Part shown: in pieces, positions 5,640 through 6,187 of the stretch
Numbering within the stretch: position 1 is the stretch's first letter
Layout of the letters: every line of letters begins with the position of its first letter
Assembly: GCA_937941555.1 (NCBI GenBank)
Contig: CALDHJ010000331.1
Coordinates: 1-6,187, forward strand
DNA from: an uncultured Granulosicoccaceae bacterium
GTDB lineage: Bacteria > Pseudomonadota > Gammaproteobacteria > CALCKW01
Reading direction: 5' to 3'
DNA length: 6,187 nucleotides
Notes under the pieces: generated by a model
The model's input: the letters and a program-made list of their open reading frames with translations, nothing else
The model's database searches: none
What the model was told of the DNA's origin: nothing
Program-made: the position numbers and the translations under genes

Positions 5640-5950
5640 CGGGTGCGCAGTTCCATATCCTGTTGCACCTGCTGGTGCCGTTGGCAGTAGCGCTGGTGGC
5701 CGCTCCGCGGGTTGGTCGATCGGTCGGCTACCTGCTGGCCGTGATGCTCGCGACCATGCTGGTCGATCTCGATCACTTGCTCGCCACCCCCATCTACGAT
5801 CCGCTGCGCTGCAGCATCGGTTTTCACCCGCTGCACAGCCTGCCGGCAATCGGTCTCTATGTCGGCCTGGCGTGCCTGGCGCGCACGCGGTGGGTCGGAG
5901 TGGGGTTGCTGATCCACATGGCGTTGGACGCGATCGACTGCGTTGTCTGA
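5636..5950 (+). CDS. Small membrane protein, DUF6122-like
   Basis: The 104-residue protein has about four membrane segments (roughly 9-24, 30-48, 68-84 and 86-102) and a polar loop between the second and third. It is dense in His and Asp: H7 and H11 in HxxxHLLVP, VDLDHLLA at 43-50, PIYDPLRCSIGFHPLHS at 52-68, and HMALDAIDC at 94-102. This pattern is what I remember of DUF6122. It recalls the small membrane metal-dependent hydrolase-like proteins (YdjM/DUF457 type), in which His and Asp near the membrane could bind a metal. No function is established. The GTG at 5636 is the only sensible start: a G-rich stretch (5621-5630, GGTGGGGGTG) gives a ribosome site 5 nt away, and GTGA overlaps the metR stop. 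Translation is therefore probably coupled to metR. A role linked to methionine or homocysteine is inference from position alone. Confidence 0.8.
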   Translation: MTGAQFHILLHLLVPLAVALVAAPRVGRSVGYLLAVMLATMLVDLDHLLATPIYDPLRCSIGFHPLHSLPAIGLYVGLACLARTRWVGVGLLIHMALDAIDCVV

Positions 5951-6005
5951 CCGCACTCATCGGCCAGACGACCGAAACTGCCGGTTTTGCAATGTTGAGA
6001 TTGTT

Positions 6006-6025
6006 CCGAAGGCGACGCCATTCGG
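6006..6025. other. Compact stem-loop downstream of the metR unit
   Basis: CCGAAGGC and GCC-A-TTCGG fold into an 8-bp stem with one bulged A (6020) and a GAC loop. It lies 55 nt after the membrane-protein stop. No T-run follows on either strand, so it is not a standard intrinsic terminator, but it could be an mRNA 3'-end structure. A weaker AAAC-TGCCG-GTTT hairpin, followed by one more T, sits just before it at 5975-5987. Confidence 0.4.
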
Positions 6026-6115
6026 CACTATGTTGCCGCCCAGGTCCCCCATCGGCGTCGCTGTAGTTGGTATCATAGGGCTCAGTGGTGGTCGCTCCGG
6101 GCAGTCCCCAGGCGG

Positions 6116-6187
6116 TCATTTCACCAGCAAAGCAACAGAGAGTTGCTCGCCCTGACAGCCGTCGGCGCATTCGACGGTAGCTGTGGC
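6116..6187 (-). CDS. Possible C-terminal end of a gene entering from the right
   Basis: On the minus strand a frame open to the window edge encodes 23 residues (TVECADGCQGEQLSVALLVK at the end) and stops with TGA at 6118-6116. The composition is protein-like, with about 60% G/C at third positions, and two Cys sit in a CADGC arrangement. The fragment is too short to assign a family, and chance cannot be excluded; another minus frame is also open across this stretch. A 6-bp hairpin, AGCAAC/GTTGCT at 6131-6147, lies inside it. The remaining bases 5951-6115 show no coding signal I trust. Confidence 0.25.
   Translation of the reverse strand, partial: ATATVECADGCQGEQLSVALLVK

Noticed and set aside
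5285..5956. 223-residue minus-strand open frame across the end of metR and the membrane protein gene
   Set aside because: It is fully antisense to two well-supported genes. Its Gln/Arg/His-rich composition is typical of a shadow frame.
5586..6170. 194-residue minus-strand open frame reaching the right end
   Set aside because: It is antisense to the membrane protein gene for most of its length and Arg/Pro/Ala-rich there. The part beyond 5951 shows no family motif.
1..6187. Mobile elements, CRISPR, phage or toxin-antitoxin genes
   Set aside because: I saw no transposase or integrase motifs, no terminal inverted repeats with target duplications, no regularly spaced repeats, and no small paired genes of toxin-antitoxin type.

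Overview
The window is about 6.2 kb of GC-rich, densely packed bacterial chromosome. It most likely comes from a gammaproteobacterium. The reasons are a metR-type LysR regulator with the AIECHSC signature divergent from a metF-like gene, a DUF6122-like membrane protein, and a small Sec-exported protein of a type I associate with that class. No transposase, integrase, CRISPR array, tRNA or rRNA is visible. Most genes can be assigned to a family, so this looks like ordinary core or near-core chromosome with a few under-described parts.

Left end (1-1081, + strand): the C-terminal part of an ABC exporter ATPase subunit, cut by the window edge, is followed by a 147-residue protein made only of a cyclic nucleotide-binding domain. 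Stop and start overlap as ATGA, so the two are probably translated together and may form one nucleotide-responsive export unit. The ATPase's Walker B region is degenerate.

Middle (1082-3745): a 152-bp gap with small inverted repeats precedes a 12-TM major facilitator transporter of the UMF1/Atg22-like type (+). It is convergent with a glycerophosphodiester phosphodiesterase (-), and a 9-bp hairpin lies between them. The phosphodiesterase is divergent from a small secreted protein (+). Their shared 131-bp spacer holds three CGGCAA/TTGCCG half-sites and a plausible promoter.

Right part (3746-5950): a divergent methionine/one-carbon module. metF (5,10-methylenetetrahydrofolate reductase, -) and metR (+) share an 80-bp AT-rich spacer with imperfect MetR-box sequences. 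metR overlaps by 4 nt a small four-helix membrane protein rich in conserved-looking His and Asp residues (DUF6122-like). MetR probably controls metF in response to homocysteine; why the membrane protein is coupled to metR is unknown.

Right end (5951-6187): mostly non-coding, with one compact hairpin and possibly the last 23 codons of a gene entering on the - strand.

All family assignments come from reading translated sequence and remembered family motifs; no database search was run.
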